From: Pseudomonadota bacterium
GTDB taxonomy: Bacteria; Pseudomonadota; Gammaproteobacteria; Steroidobacterales; Steroidobacteraceae
Direction: 5' to 3'
Length of the DNA: 64,000 nucleotides
NCBI GenBank assembly: GCA_037200975.1
Contig: JBBCGI010000001.1
Span: 3,741,716-3,805,715 of the forward strand
Numbering within the stretch: the first letter of the stretch is position 1; every line of letters starts with the position of its first letter. The position numbers and the translations under genes are program-made. Below, piece by piece: positions 16,613-25,390 of this stretch. The notes below the pieces were generated by a model that worked only from the letters and a program-made list of their open reading frames with translations, did no database searches and was not told the origin of the DNA.

Positions 16613-17722
16613 TCATTCCATCGTCACGATGACCTTGCCGCGTGCGCGCTGGCTGCCGATGTAGTCGAGCGCCTCGCCGGCTTTCTCGAGTGGATAGCGC
16701 CGGTCGATCACCGTCCGCAATTTTCCCTCGCGCATGAGGCCGGCGAGGAATTCCAGGTCCGGCACGCCCACCTCCGCGACGAAGAACACGAGTTTCTGAT
16801 CGACGAACGGCGCGAGCATCTTCTGCTTGATGATCCGCGTCATGGGTCCGAGGAATGAATTGTCTTTCGGCCCGCTGACCGTGACGATGGTGCCTGCAGG
16901 TTTCACCACGCGCGTCATATCCAGGAACGGACGATTGCCGACGTTGTCGACGATCAGATCGTATTGCACCTTGCCATCGGTGAAATCCTCCCGCGTGTAG
17001 TCGATGACGTGGTCCGCGCCAAGCGAGCGCACCAGCTCCACGTTGCGCGTGCTGCACACCGCGGTCACTTCCGCGCCAAGAATCTTCGCCAGTTGCACTG
17101 CATACGTTCCGACGCCGCCGGATGCCCCGTTGATCAGCACCTTCTGTCCGGCCGCCACGTGTCCATAGTCCCGCACGGCCTGCAGCGCCGTCCCGCCGGC
17201 AATCAGCATCGCCGCGGCATCGTCGAATGACACCTCGGCCGGCTTCATCACGACATCGCCGTCTTCGCCGGCAACCGCATATTCGGCGAGCGCTCCGCGC
17301 GCCCCGCCGAACACGTCATCCCCGGCCTTGAACCGCGTAACACCCGGGCCTACCGCTTCGATAGTGCCCGCCATGTCGTAACCAACACGCGAACCTTCCG
17401 GCGCACCCAGCCCGGTGCCGAACCGCATGAAATAGGGTTTGCCCGTGATCATGTGCCACTCGTACGGATTGACGCTCGCGGCGCGGATCCTGATCAGGAC
17501 CTTCCCCTTGCCCGGCACCGGTTTGGCAATCCGCTCGAGCGCCAGTGTCCGGCCGGGAGGGCCATAACACCGCTGCATGATCGCCCGCATGGATTCTGTG
17601 CCTGCCGCGAGCACCGGTGGCGCGGGGCAAGGCGATTCATGGCTCAACGCCACTAACAACGCAGTAACGCCGACGACGAGCGTCGCTGCGACGACGCCCA
17701 GGAACTTTGTTCTCAATTTCAT
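16613..17722 (-). CDS. Zinc-independent medium-chain reductase (quinone oxidoreductase-like) with N-terminal anchor
   Basis: A 369-residue MDR-superfamily enzyme. The nucleotide site GASGGVGTYAVQLAKILGAEV and the following VCSTRN are clear, and the catalytic zinc ligands are absent. The first 30 residues (LRTKFLGVVAATLVVGVTALLVALS) form a hydrophobic anchor or signal peptide, unusual for an enzyme that needs cytosolic NAD(P)H. An internal ATG at 17590 (MRAIMQRCYG) would give a conventional cytosolic protein of 325 residues. It is convergent with the PQQ dehydrogenase gene across a 27-bp palindrome. Confidence 0.85.
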   Translation of the reverse strand: MKLRTKFLGVVAATLVVGVTALLVALSHESPCPAPPVLAAGTESMRAIMQRCYGPPGRTLALERIAKPVPGKGKVLIRIRAASVNPYEWHMITGKPYFMRFGTGLGAPEGSRVGYDMAGTIEAVGPGVTRFKAGDDVFGGARGALAEYAVAGEDGDVVMKPAEVSFDDAAAMLIAGGTALQAVRDYGHVAAGQKVLINGASGGVGTYAVQLAKILGAEVTAVCSTRNVELVRSLGADHVIDYTREDFTDGKVQYDLIVDNVGNRPFLDMTRVVKPAGTIVTVSGPKDNSFLGPMTRIIKQKMLAPFVDQKLVFFVAEVGVPDLEFLAGLMREGKLRTVIDRRYPLEKAGEALDYIGSQRARGKVIVTME

Positions 17723-17906
17723 GACGGCCCCTGCAAAGGTTTACGAGCCGTCAATATGATCGGCTGCCGCCGGGAGTACCGGCCCATGCGACGGCCGAAC
17801 GCCGGGCACTGCCGGGCGACGACGGGTGGCGACGAAAGGCGGATGGGACTGGGCCCCCGGCATCCCGAGACGAGGGCGTGCGCCCGCCGTGTTCTATAGT
17901 TCGCTC

Positions 17907-18953
17907 ATGGCATCCGCCGCCCCATCTTCCCCGCACGGCTTCGCACGCATCTTCGCCTGGCCGCGGGCGCGGTTCGTACTCGCGGTTTCGGCCGCCCTCG
18001 GTGTGATCGGCGGACTGCACAACGGAACGCCGATATTCATCGACATCCTGCGCTCGGTCATCATGGGAGGCGCCCTCCTGTTCGTGTTCGGCGCGCTCGA
18101 GACGCGGCCTCGGCGACTGCCGAAATGGCTGCCGCGCACGGTAGTGAGACTCATCGGCATCGTGTTCGCGATTCCCGTGTGCGCGGCGATCATGGCCATG
18201 CTCGATCCGGTCAACCGCGAAAGCCTGAGCAGGCTGGTAGGCGCTGCCCTCCTGTTCGCGCCCTGGATCGCCGTCGCCGCGATCCTGCGGCACCGCGATC
18301 TGCTGGTGCGCGAACAGGCGTTCGCATTCGAGCTCGAACGCAGCGAATTCGAACGCCGCGTGTCCGACGCGCGCCTGAGCCTCATGCAGGCGCAGGTCGA
18401 GCCGCATTTCCTGTTCAATACGCTGGCGAACATCCAGGCGCTGGTGGACGCAGGCTCGCCCCAGGCGTCCAAAGTTCTGACGAGCCTCATCGCCTATCTA
18501 CGCGCCGCCGTGCCGCGCATGCAGTCGCAGTCGAATGCATTCGACGACGAAGTGCAGCTGGTGCGCGCCTACCTCGAGCTCATGCAGATGCGTATGCCGG
18601 ACCGGCTGCAGTACGCCATTCATCTCGATCCCTCGGCGGCGCGTCTGTACTGCCCGCCCATGACGCTGCTGACGCTGGTCGAGAACGCGGTGCGCCACGG
18701 GATCGATCCCAGCGAAACCGGCGGCCGCATCGATGCCGACATCTGGATACGCGACGATCGCTGCCTGCTGCGCGTGAAGGACACCGGCGTGGGATTGAAG
18801 ACCGTCAGCCGCGGACTCGGCACGGGGCTGACGAACCTGCGTGAACGCCTGAAGCTGGCGTTCGGTGGCGATGCGCAATTGACGTTGACCGAAGTGGTGC
18901 CACACGGCGTGTGCGCCGAGATCAGCTTCCCCGGCCGCGAAGTCCCGGCATGA
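17907..18953 (+). CDS. LytS-type membrane sensor histidine kinase
   Basis: A 348-residue kinase. Residues 15-130 contain about four membrane helices (FVLAVSAALGVIGG, ILRSVIMGGALLFVFG, VVRLIGIVFAIPV, LVGAALLFAPWI). The His_kinase domain has VEPHFLFNTLANIQAL with the phospho-acceptor histidine, the N-box LVENAVRHGIDPSE and the G-box GLGTGLTNLRERL. I chose ATG 17907; an in-frame codon upstream would add 27 residues of poor quality. It overlaps the response regulator gene by four bases (ATGA), an exclusive kinase-regulator pair. Confidence 0.93.
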   Translation: MASAAPSSPHGFARIFAWPRARFVLAVSAALGVIGGLHNGTPIFIDILRSVIMGGALLFVFGALETRPRRLPKWLPRTVVRLIGIVFAIPVCAAIMAMLDPVNRESLSRLVGAALLFAPWIAVAAILRHRDLLVREQAFAFELERSEFERRVSDARLSLMQAQVEPHFLFNTLANIQALVDAGSPQASKVLTSLIAYLRAAVPRMQSQSNAFDDEVQLVRAYLELMQMRMPDRLQYAIHLDPSAARLYCPPMTLLTLVENAVRHGIDPSETGGRIDADIWIRDDRCLLRVKDTGVGLKTVSRGLGTGLTNLRERLKLAFGGDAQLTLTEVVPHGVCAEISFPGREVPA

Positions 18954-19732
18954 ACGCGCTCGCGACCGCGCTGATCGCCGACGACGAGCCGCTGCTGCGC
19001 GAGGCGCTCGCGCGTATGCTCGCGGCCGCGTGGCCCGAGCTGCAGATCGTGGCCGAGGCGCGCAACGGGCGTGAGGCTATCGAACTATTCGACCAACACC
19101 GGCCGTCCATCTGTTTTCTCGATGTGCAGATGCCGGGCAAGACGGGCGTCGAAGCCGCGCAGCACATCGGCGGCCGCGCGCACCTGGTGTTCGTCACCGC
19201 GTTCGACAAGTACGCGGTGCAGGCCTTCGCGCAGGGCGCGCTCGACTATCTGGTCAAACCCGTGGAGCCCGAGCGCCTGGCGGAAACCGTGCAGCGTCTG
19301 CAGGCGCGGCTGCGCGCCGCCCAGCCGGCGCTCGAAACGGAAGCGCTGCTGCAACGGCTCTCGCTGGCCCTCAATCCGGAATCCGGCTCGTCAAGGTTGC
19401 AGTGGGTGCGCGCGTCGGTGGGCGCTACCGTGCGGTTGATCGCGGTGCAGGACATCGATTTCCTGCGCGCAGACGAGAAGTACACCCAGGTGGCGTGGCG
19501 CGACGATGCCGGGCAGCCCTGCGAGGCGGTGATCCGCACCGCGCTCAAGGATCTGCTTCCGCAACTCGATGCGGCGCAATTCGCGCAGGTGCATCGCTCG
19601 GTGGTCGTCAATTTCCGCGCCATCAGCCACGTCCGGCGCGGCGACAACGAGACCGCCGATATCCATCTGAAAGGGCGGCCGGAAGTGCTGCCCGTCAGCC
19701 GCACCTATCTGCACCTGTTCAGGCAGATGTGA
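18950..19732 (+). CDS. LytTR response regulator
   Basis: A 260-residue regulator. The receiver domain (1-120) has the acidic pair ADDEP, the phosphorylatable FLDVQMPGKTG aspartate and the lysine of LVKPVEPERL. The LytTR DNA-binding domain (about 150-260) has IDFLRADEKYTQV, HRSVVVNFRAISHV and the terminal VLPVSRTYLHLF. It is the cognate of the LytS-type kinase upstream (ATGA overlap). Its own target promoter is not evident. Its last 14 bases overlap the 3' end of the convergent DUF4184 gene. Confidence 0.94.
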   Translation: MNALATALIADDEPLLREALARMLAAAWPELQIVAEARNGREAIELFDQHRPSICFLDVQMPGKTGVEAAQHIGGRAHLVFVTAFDKYAVQAFAQGALDYLVKPVEPERLAETVQRLQARLRAAQPALETEALLQRLSLALNPESGSSRLQWVRASVGATVRLIAVQDIDFLRADEKYTQVAWRDDAGQPCEAVIRTALKDLLPQLDAAQFAQVHRSVVVNFRAISHVRRGDNETADIHLKGRPEVLPVSRTYLHLFRQM

Positions 19733-20498
19733 AACGTCGCCACTTCCAGCGCATTCCGAGCGCGATGACGCACCACGCCAGCATCCACCCCGACATCCCG
19801 CCGATCGCGAGATGGAACAGGCGGCGCTCGAATCGCAGGTCGGCGTAGAGCAGGTAGTTGGTTATCGCGAATGAGCCCGATGTCGCCAGCAGGAAAAATG
19901 CCGCGCTCAGGCGTGTGCCGCTCGTGACGGGTCTCGAATATTTCCCGCTGGCGGGCGCCGGCACCTCCGGGTCGCGGCGCAGCCGCCACGCCCAGGCCGT
20001 AAGCACGAGGAAGCCAACTACCGTGCTCAGGTGCTGCAGAATCTTGTACACGCGGATAGGTTCGTAGCCGATCTTGAACACCACGGTGCGCAGCATGGGC
20101 AGCGCATCGACCACCGGTGTGTACCGATGCGTGAACGAATCCCAGATCACGTGAGTCGCCGCGCCGATCACTACGGCGAGCGATGCGAGCGCAATTCCAA
20201 TTAATGTAGTTGTCGGGTCCGACGGCATGATCCTCGAGCGCCATGGTTCCGGCAGCAACGCGAGCGTTGGCACTTCGAGGACGTGGACGAACAGCAGCCA
20301 GGCGGCCATACCCGCCGGCCAGCAGAACCAGAACAGCCCCGCGAAGGTGTGCGTCGGCAAGACCGCGAGCTCGCCCGGCAGAAAATAGGAGAAATCCGGC
20401 GACATGCTGCCGATCATCAGCGCGGCCAACGGCAGCGTACGTCTGCTGAGTTTGCCGAGCGGCAGTACCGCGGCGGCATGGGAGACAGTGAACGGCAT
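19719..20498 (-). CDS. DUF4184-like integral membrane protein
   Basis: A 259-residue protein. I chose MPFTVSHAAAVLPLGKL over an ATG 18 codons upstream because the family begins MPFTxSHxAAxLP. It has about six membrane helices, with SPDFSYFL near residue 33 and HVIWDSFTH in mid-protein, the His/Asp residues being those conserved in this family of predicted membrane-bound metal-dependent hydrolases. The function is not known. It overlaps the LytTR gene by 14 bases tail-to-tail. Confidence 0.82.
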   Translation of the reverse strand: MPFTVSHAAAVLPLGKLSRRTLPLAALMIGSMSPDFSYFLPGELAVLPTHTFAGLFWFCWPAGMAAWLLFVHVLEVPTLALLPEPWRSRIMPSDPTTTLIGIALASLAVVIGAATHVIWDSFTHRYTPVVDALPMLRTVVFKIGYEPIRVYKILQHLSTVVGFLVLTAWAWRLRRDPEVPAPASGKYSRPVTSGTRLSAAFFLLATSGSFAITNYLLYADLRFERRLFHLAIGGMSGWMLAWCVIALGMRWKWRRFTSA

Positions 20499-20663
20499 GG
20501 GTGGCGAATCGTATCGATTGCGGCAGCCCATCGTAGTGATCAATTGTGGCAACCGTTGGCCGCCCGAATCGTTCGCGTGGTCGCCAAAATCCTTGCGCGT
20601 GGCTGCGGCATTCCATCGAACCGGAGTAGGCTCCGTTCAAACAATTCGCCGGGGAGCAATCTC

Positions 20664-21764
20664 ATGCAGATGAACAGACGTGACGCGCTCAGGATCGCGG
20701 GCGGGGCTTTGTTGGCCACGGGCCTCACCGGCCCGTCCATCGCGAAAGCGAAACCGCTCAAGGTGTTGATCCTCGGCGGGACGGGGTTCATCGGCCCGCA
20801 CTTCGTGCGAGTGCTGACCGAAGCCGGCCACACCGTGACGTTGTTCAATCGCGGCAAACGCGATCCGGAAGCAAAGCCCGGCGTCGAACAATTGTTAGGC
20901 GACCGCAATGGCCAGGTGGACGCGCTCAAGGGCCGCGACTGGGACGTGTGTATCGACAATTCCGGCTACAAGCCGAGCCAGGTGCGGCTCACCGCCGAGC
21001 TGCTGCAGCCGCACATCAAGCACTACATCTTCATCTCGAGTGTGTCCGCGTATGCAGACTACATCTCGACGAACATCGACGAGGACTACAAACTCGCGAC
21101 GCTCAAGGATCCGGCCAACGAGGAAGTGACCGGCGAAACGTACGGTGGCCTCAAAGTGCTCTGCGAGCAGATCGTGCAGAAGACGTACGGCAAGAACGCC
21201 AACGTCATCCGGCCTACCTACATTGCCGGGCCCGGCGATCCGACGGATCGTTTCACGTACTGGCCGGTGCGTGTGTCGCGCGGCGGAGAGATGCTGGCGC
21301 CCGGCACGCCGGCCGATCCGATCGGTTACATCGACGTGCGCGATCTGGCGGATTTCACGCGTACGTGCGTCGAGAAGCGCATCGGCGGTGTCTACAACCT
21401 CTGCAACCGGCCGCGCTCGGCGACGATCGGCGAGCTGCTGGAGAAGAGCAAGCGCATCTCGGGCGCGGATACCAGGTTTGCCTGGGCCAGCGCGGAATTC
21501 ATCGACAAGAATGGTTTGAACGCGGAATCCGCGCCGCCGAACGCGATTCCGATCTGGAGTCCGCCGACCGGCGACAGCGCGGGGTTTGCGCTCATCCGGT
21601 GTGACCGGGCGGTGGCGAAAGGGCTCAAATTCCGGTCGTTGGAAACCACGATCCGCGACACGCTGGAATGGCAGAAGACGCGGCCGGCGGAGCGCCAGAC
21701 ATTGCGTGCGGGTTTGCCGCCCGAGAAAGAAAAGGAGCTGCTGGCGGCGTTGCACGCGGCCTGA
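20664..21764 (+). CDS. Tat-exported NAD-dependent epimerase/dehydratase
   Basis: A 366-residue SDR-type epimerase. The start MQMNRRDALRIAGGALLATG carries an RR motif of Tat-type signal peptides. The Rossmann site is LILGGTGFIGPHFV. The catalytic region has FISSVSAYADY with a tyrosine, then TYGGLKVLCEQ containing the YxxxK equivalent. It probably uses a folded NAD-bound enzyme exported by Tat, acting on a sugar in the envelope. ATG 20664 is preceded by GGGGAGCAATCTC. Confidence 0.88.
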   Translation: MQMNRRDALRIAGGALLATGLTGPSIAKAKPLKVLILGGTGFIGPHFVRVLTEAGHTVTLFNRGKRDPEAKPGVEQLLGDRNGQVDALKGRDWDVCIDNSGYKPSQVRLTAELLQPHIKHYIFISSVSAYADYISTNIDEDYKLATLKDPANEEVTGETYGGLKVLCEQIVQKTYGKNANVIRPTYIAGPGDPTDRFTYWPVRVSRGGEMLAPGTPADPIGYIDVRDLADFTRTCVEKRIGGVYNLCNRPRSATIGELLEKSKRISGADTRFAWASAEFIDKNGLNAESAPPNAIPIWSPPTGDSAGFALIRCDRAVAKGLKFRSLETTIRDTLEWQKTRPAERQTLRAGLPPEKEKELLAALHAA

Positions 21765-21777
21765 AGCCCGGAGCCGG

Positions 21778-22191
21778 TCATTTCCGGCCGCAGTCCCTGA
21801 TCGGCGGCAGTGCCGAAGCCAAGTTCGAATGGCTCACGATCCGGCACGCTGCCAGATCGAATTCGACGAAGGCGGTGGTATTGCGCACGGTGCGGAAGGT
21901 GACGATCACGCGGTCGCCGAGCACGGCCACCTGGGGCGGCGCGGCCAGCGCGCCGCGCGACGCCAGGATCACCCGGCGGGCCACGTTGTCTTGACCCGCA
22001 AGCACGTCGTAGCGATGAACGCCGTTGTCGTCCTGGGATAACACCAGCGTGAGGTTCGACCCCGGTATTTTCACGCGCGCGAGGTCCGCCTCGCCGGCGA
22101 GCATTGTCAGCACGCCCAATACGAAGCAGGCGATGACGATCATGACCAGGGCGATCAACAGCCAGGATTTTGCGGAGCGCGCTAAAAACAC
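21778..22191 (-). CDS. Single-pass membrane protein of unknown function
   Basis: About 137 residues from a GTG at 22191: VFLARSAKSWLLIALVMIVIACFVLG is a strong membrane anchor, and the remaining sequence (LTLVLSQDDNGVHRYDV, then RRVILASRGALAAPPQVAV, then CRIVSHSN) is a soluble, beta-rich domain. Other in-frame starts further upstream would add long stretches without coding character that run into the next gene's leader. The start is therefore uncertain. It is convergent with the epimerase gene. Confidence 0.5.
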   Translation of the reverse strand: MFLARSAKSWLLIALVMIVIACFVLGVLTMLAGEADLARVKIPGSNLTLVLSQDDNGVHRYDVLAGQDNVARRVILASRGALAAPPQVAVLGDRVIVTFRTVRNTTAFVEFDLAACRIVSHSNLASALPPIRDCGRK

Positions 22192-22390
22192 CGGCCCATC
22201 GTAACGCAGGCTTGCTAGGTATCGCGTCAGACGTGGCGACGAAGTGGGTGCGCGAATCAGAAAATTCCCACTCGCAGCCGCTTCCCGGCGCGACTGACAG
22301 CCGGTCGCCAACGACAGACATTCGCTCCCGTGCATTTCCGATGCGAACATGCGCCGCCATCGGGAAGCCCTGTGGTCAATCGGAGCGTTC

Positions 22391-23089
22391 ATGCGATCAG
22401 CCATTCGTGCAGCTCTTCTTCTCGCCATCGCCGCGCTGCTGTGGGGCTGCAAACCCAGGCAGCCGGTTCCGACCGCCGACGAACCGATCCCACCCGCAGA
22501 CGCGGTCATCGCGCAGGCGACCTCAAGTGCCTTGAGCACGCTGATCGAGGCCTGCAAGATCCGGATGACCGCCCCGGAGCAACACCAGTGGACTACCTAC
22601 TGGGATCCGAAGGGTGCGGCGTTGTCGGGCGAAGGGCCGAGCCACGTGCATTCGATCTACTGGGCGAACGCCGAGGAAAAGGAATCGTTGCGCGACAAGA
22701 ACACGGCGATCCCCATCGACATCACCTGTTCGAGTGACGGACCACCCGGCGTATCCGTTTCGCTCGCCGCCTTCTCATCGAAAGAGAAGGACATCCCACT
22801 CCGGCCGGGCACCTACCAGATCGTCGGGAAATCCGGCGCCGAGGTGAAGCCGGGCGAAGTGCTGGCCGGTGCGCTGACGTTCAACCAGGGCCTGTACGAT
22901 GCCACCAACGGCACGTTGACGATCGAAAAGTTCGACATGGAGGGCGTGCGGGGTTCGTTCACGATCAACGGGCGCGAAGCGCTGACGGGAGCGAAGCCGA
23001 TCCTGATCGAGGGCACGTTTTCGATGCCTTGCCGTGGCGGCCTGCTCGAAAGCGACTGCAAGGCCAACAAGAAGATCGCGCGCGAGTAG
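22391..23089 (+). CDS. Lipoprotein of unknown function
   Basis: A 232-residue protein. The start MRSAIRAALLLAIAALLWGC gives a lipobox (LLWGC). I chose it because 14 upstream codons are non-secretory. The mature protein is beta-rich with cysteines (IEACKIRMT, ITCSSDGPP, SMPCRGG, ESDCKANKK). No recognised family. A YecR-like gene follows after about 105 bases. Confidence 0.7.
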   Translation: MRSAIRAALLLAIAALLWGCKPRQPVPTADEPIPPADAVIAQATSSALSTLIEACKIRMTAPEQHQWTTYWDPKGAALSGEGPSHVHSIYWANAEEKESLRDKNTAIPIDITCSSDGPPGVSVSLAAFSSKEKDIPLRPGTYQIVGKSGAEVKPGEVLAGALTFNQGLYDATNGTLTIEKFDMEGVRGSFTINGREALTGAKPILIEGTFSMPCRGGLLESDCKANKKIARE

Positions 23090-23194
23090 CGGCTTGGCAT
23101 CCCAAAGCCTGCGAAATGCGACGGCAAATCGGTGGGATTCAGGGAGCGTTAAGTTGCGAAGTGGAAAATGGGGTTCAAGTCATCCAGGTGCCCC

Positions 23195-23554
23195 ATGAAG
23201 CGTCCCATGCCTCGCTCAATCCTCGTTCCCGCCATGCTCGGTCTCGCCCTGACCGGCTGCGTGAGCACGAAGCAGTGGACCGCGACCGGCGGCAACAAGG
23301 AAGCTGGACTGGTGCGCGTTTCGTATCAGTACTCCGAGACTCACCAGCCCGATCTCAGCGACCTGCAAGCCACGGCGCTGGCGGAGAATCGCTGCGAAGC
23401 CTGGGGCTTCAAACGCGCCGACCCGGTGGCCGGGCTGGTGCGCGAATGCAGCAGCAGGGAAGCCGGCAATTGCCAGCTGTGGACCGTGACGCGCGAATTC
23501 CAGTGCAGCAGCGGCGATGGAGACGCGTCGTACGCCACCCACCTTTCGAAGTAG
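23195..23554 (+). CDS. YecR-like lipoprotein, copy 2
   Basis: A 119-residue lipoprotein starting MKRPMPRSILVPAMLGLALTGC, with the lipobox cysteine near residue 22. The pattern VRVSYQYSET, ENRCEAWGFKRA, RECSSREAGNCQLW and REFQCSS mirrors the copy at 11116-11430. The conserved R-C-E-x-W-G-F segment and the spaced cysteines support common descent. It ends two bases before an A-rich stretch leading into a palindromic repeat. Confidence 0.76.
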   Translation: MKRPMPRSILVPAMLGLALTGCVSTKQWTATGGNKEAGLVRVSYQYSETHQPDLSDLQATALAENRCEAWGFKRADPVAGLVRECSSREAGNCQLWTVTREFQCSSGDGDASYATHLSK

Positions 23555-23560
23555 AAGAGA

Positions 23561-23639
23561 AAAAGGGGACAGATCTATTTATTGTCGGCCGCCATCTCGC
23601 TGCGAGTCGCCTGGTCAATAAATAGATCTGTCCCCTTTT
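23561..23639. repeat. Palindromic repeat, ACAGATC type, between convergent genes
   Basis: Arms 23561-23584 and 23616-23639 (AAAAGGGGACAGATCTATTT plus ATTG) are perfect over 24 bases with a 31-base centre. The right edge continues into a direct repeat, TTTATCCGAC at 23637-23646 and again at 23650-23659, the second copy holding the desaturase stop codon. The duplication could mark an insertion event. Both convergent flanking genes end near the element. Confidence 0.9.
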
Positions 23640-23650
23640 ATCCGACACCT

Positions 23651-24577
23651 TTATCCGACGAAGGTGATGCCTTTGCGGGGTGGCAGCACCTCCGGTGTCT
23701 GGATGTTCCACACCAGGCCCGTCTTCTCGAGTCCGCGCAGGAACTCATAGCCGATATCGAGCTGGCCGGGATACAGCCCATGCCGCGCGGACGCCGGAAA
23801 CGCATGGTGATTGTTGTGCCAGCTCTCACCCATCGACGGAATCGCCGCCCACGGCACGTTGTGCGCCTGCACCGCGCCGGTATCCACCAGCCAGCTCTGC
23901 GGCCCGTGTGTGTGGCAGATATAACCCACGAACCAGTGCATCGACACGCCGGCGGTCACGCGCGCGCATACGCCCCAAACTACCCACGGGACGCCGCCGA
24001 TGGCGAACAACACCAGCGCCACGGGCAGCTGCTGCAGCATCCAGTAGCGCTGCAGGAACCGGTAAAAAGGATCGTCGCCGATGCCCGCTCCGGGATCGAA
24101 ACCCGGCGGTTTCGCGAGCTCGAGCCTGCAATGCAGGTTCCACCAGCCGTCCTTGATGAGCCCATGGCCATGTTTGAGGAATGGATGGCAATCGGGCTGG
24201 CGTTGCGCCCAATCGCGAAAATCATGCGACTGGATCACCCAGAACGGACCCTGCATGCCCACCAGCGTGCCTGACCATACGAGCACTCGTTCGAACCACT
24301 TCGGACATTGAAACGTGCGGTGGATGAGCCGCCGGTGGAACCCGATCGAATGACCGGTGCACATGGTCAGCTCGAGCAATACGAGGAAAACCCCGAATGC
24401 ACCCCAGCTGAAATAGATAGGGCCGAGGATGAGCGTGGCCAGCAACATTCCGCCGTTCCACAGCGAACGGGCCGGATCCCAGATCACCGTGCCGGCCATC
24501 GGGTCTGCGTCCGCGCCGATGGTCAGCGAATTGACCTTGTACGCGCCGGCCGCGGAATCGTTGAGCGTGTTGTCCAT
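23651..24577 (-). CDS. Fatty-acid desaturase-family protein
   Basis: A 308-residue membrane protein with about four hydrophobic helices. The first histidine box is GFHRRLIH, and the C-terminal box is GESWHNNHHAF. The expected central HxxHH box is replaced by SHDFRDWAQ in the region VIQSHDFRDWAQRQPD. This variant may characterise a subgroup of acyl-CoA or acyl-lipid desaturases, so a di-iron function is likely but not proven. It would introduce double bonds in membrane acyl chains. Confidence 0.8.
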   Translation of the reverse strand: MDNTLNDSAAGAYKVNSLTIGADADPMAGTVIWDPARSLWNGGMLLATLILGPIYFSWGAFGVFLVLLELTMCTGHSIGFHRRLIHRTFQCPKWFERVLVWSGTLVGMQGPFWVIQSHDFRDWAQRQPDCHPFLKHGHGLIKDGWWNLHCRLELAKPPGFDPGAGIGDDPFYRFLQRYWMLQQLPVALVLFAIGGVPWVVWGVCARVTAGVSMHWFVGYICHTHGPQSWLVDTGAVQAHNVPWAAIPSMGESWHNNHHAFPASARHGLYPGQLDIGYEFLRGLEKTGLVWNIQTPEVLPPRKGITFVG

Positions 24578-24683
24578 GGAGAGCCTCGTTTTCGCGCGCC
24601 GGTCGCAATCAACAGCCGAGCCGCTTCCACACGAGTGTAAGCCGCGGCGCTCGCCATGCGTGCAAATGCACTACAGTGCGTTC

Positions 24684-25364
24684 ATGAAGTCCCTCCGCGA
24701 GGTCATCCGGCAACTGCCGCCGGCCGTCGAGTTCCTCGTCGTCATCATGTGGGCGTTCGGCCTGCCCATCTTCACGTCGATCCTCTCGATCGGCCAACCG
24801 CAAGGCGCCGCCGTATTCTCGGACGCCGCGTTGATTGGAACGGTCGTTTTCGAGCTGCTGGTGGCGGCCGCACTCATCTGGTTCCTGCGCGTGCGCGACT
24901 GGACACTCGAGAAGGTGGGGCTGCGGGTAGATGGGCGCGGAACCCTGTGGGGCATCGCGCTGCTGGCCGGATATTACGCGCTGATCATCGTGGTCCAGCT
25001 GGCAGCCCACCTGTTGCCCATCGACATGAAATCGATCGCCGGGCAGGTTCCACGCACCGATGGCCATCTCAGCATGGAAATCGTGTTCTTCGTGTCGGTG
25101 GTGAACGGCGTTTTCGAAGAGGTGTTCGTTGCCGGTTACGCCATCACGACACTGCAAAAGGCGCGTGGTCTGTGGACGGCGATCAACGTGAGCACTGCCG
25201 TGCGGGTCATGTATCACCTGTATCAAGGCCCGTTTGCGTTCCTCACGATCGCGCCGATGGGATTGTTGTTCGGCTACGTGTACGCGCGCACGCGGCAGTT
25301 GTGGCCGCTGATCGTGGCGCACGTGCTGCTGGATCTGATCGGACTGTCGTTCGGGTTGAACTAG
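24684..25364 (+). CDS. CPBP family intramembrane protease
   Basis: A 226-residue membrane protein (or 232 from ATG 24666). About seven hydrophobic segments are visible. The catalytic glutamates are in NGVFEEVFVAGYAI and the histidines in VRVMYHLYQG and IVAHVLLDL, the CPBP (CAAX protease/bacteriocin-processing) arrangement. The substrate is unknown. It is divergent from the desaturase gene, with a 106-base gap to its start that could hold both promoters. Confidence 0.83.
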   Translation: MKSLREVIRQLPPAVEFLVVIMWAFGLPIFTSILSIGQPQGAAVFSDAALIGTVVFELLVAAALIWFLRVRDWTLEKVGLRVDGRGTLWGIALLAGYYALIIVVQLAAHLLPIDMKSIAGQVPRTDGHLSMEIVFFVSVVNGVFEEVFVAGYAITTLQKARGLWTAINVSTAVRVMYHLYQGPFAFLTIAPMGLLFGYVYARTRQLWPLIVAHVLLDLIGLSFGLN

Positions 25365-25390
25365 CCACCGGCCGGGCAACCTGCCGGGCG

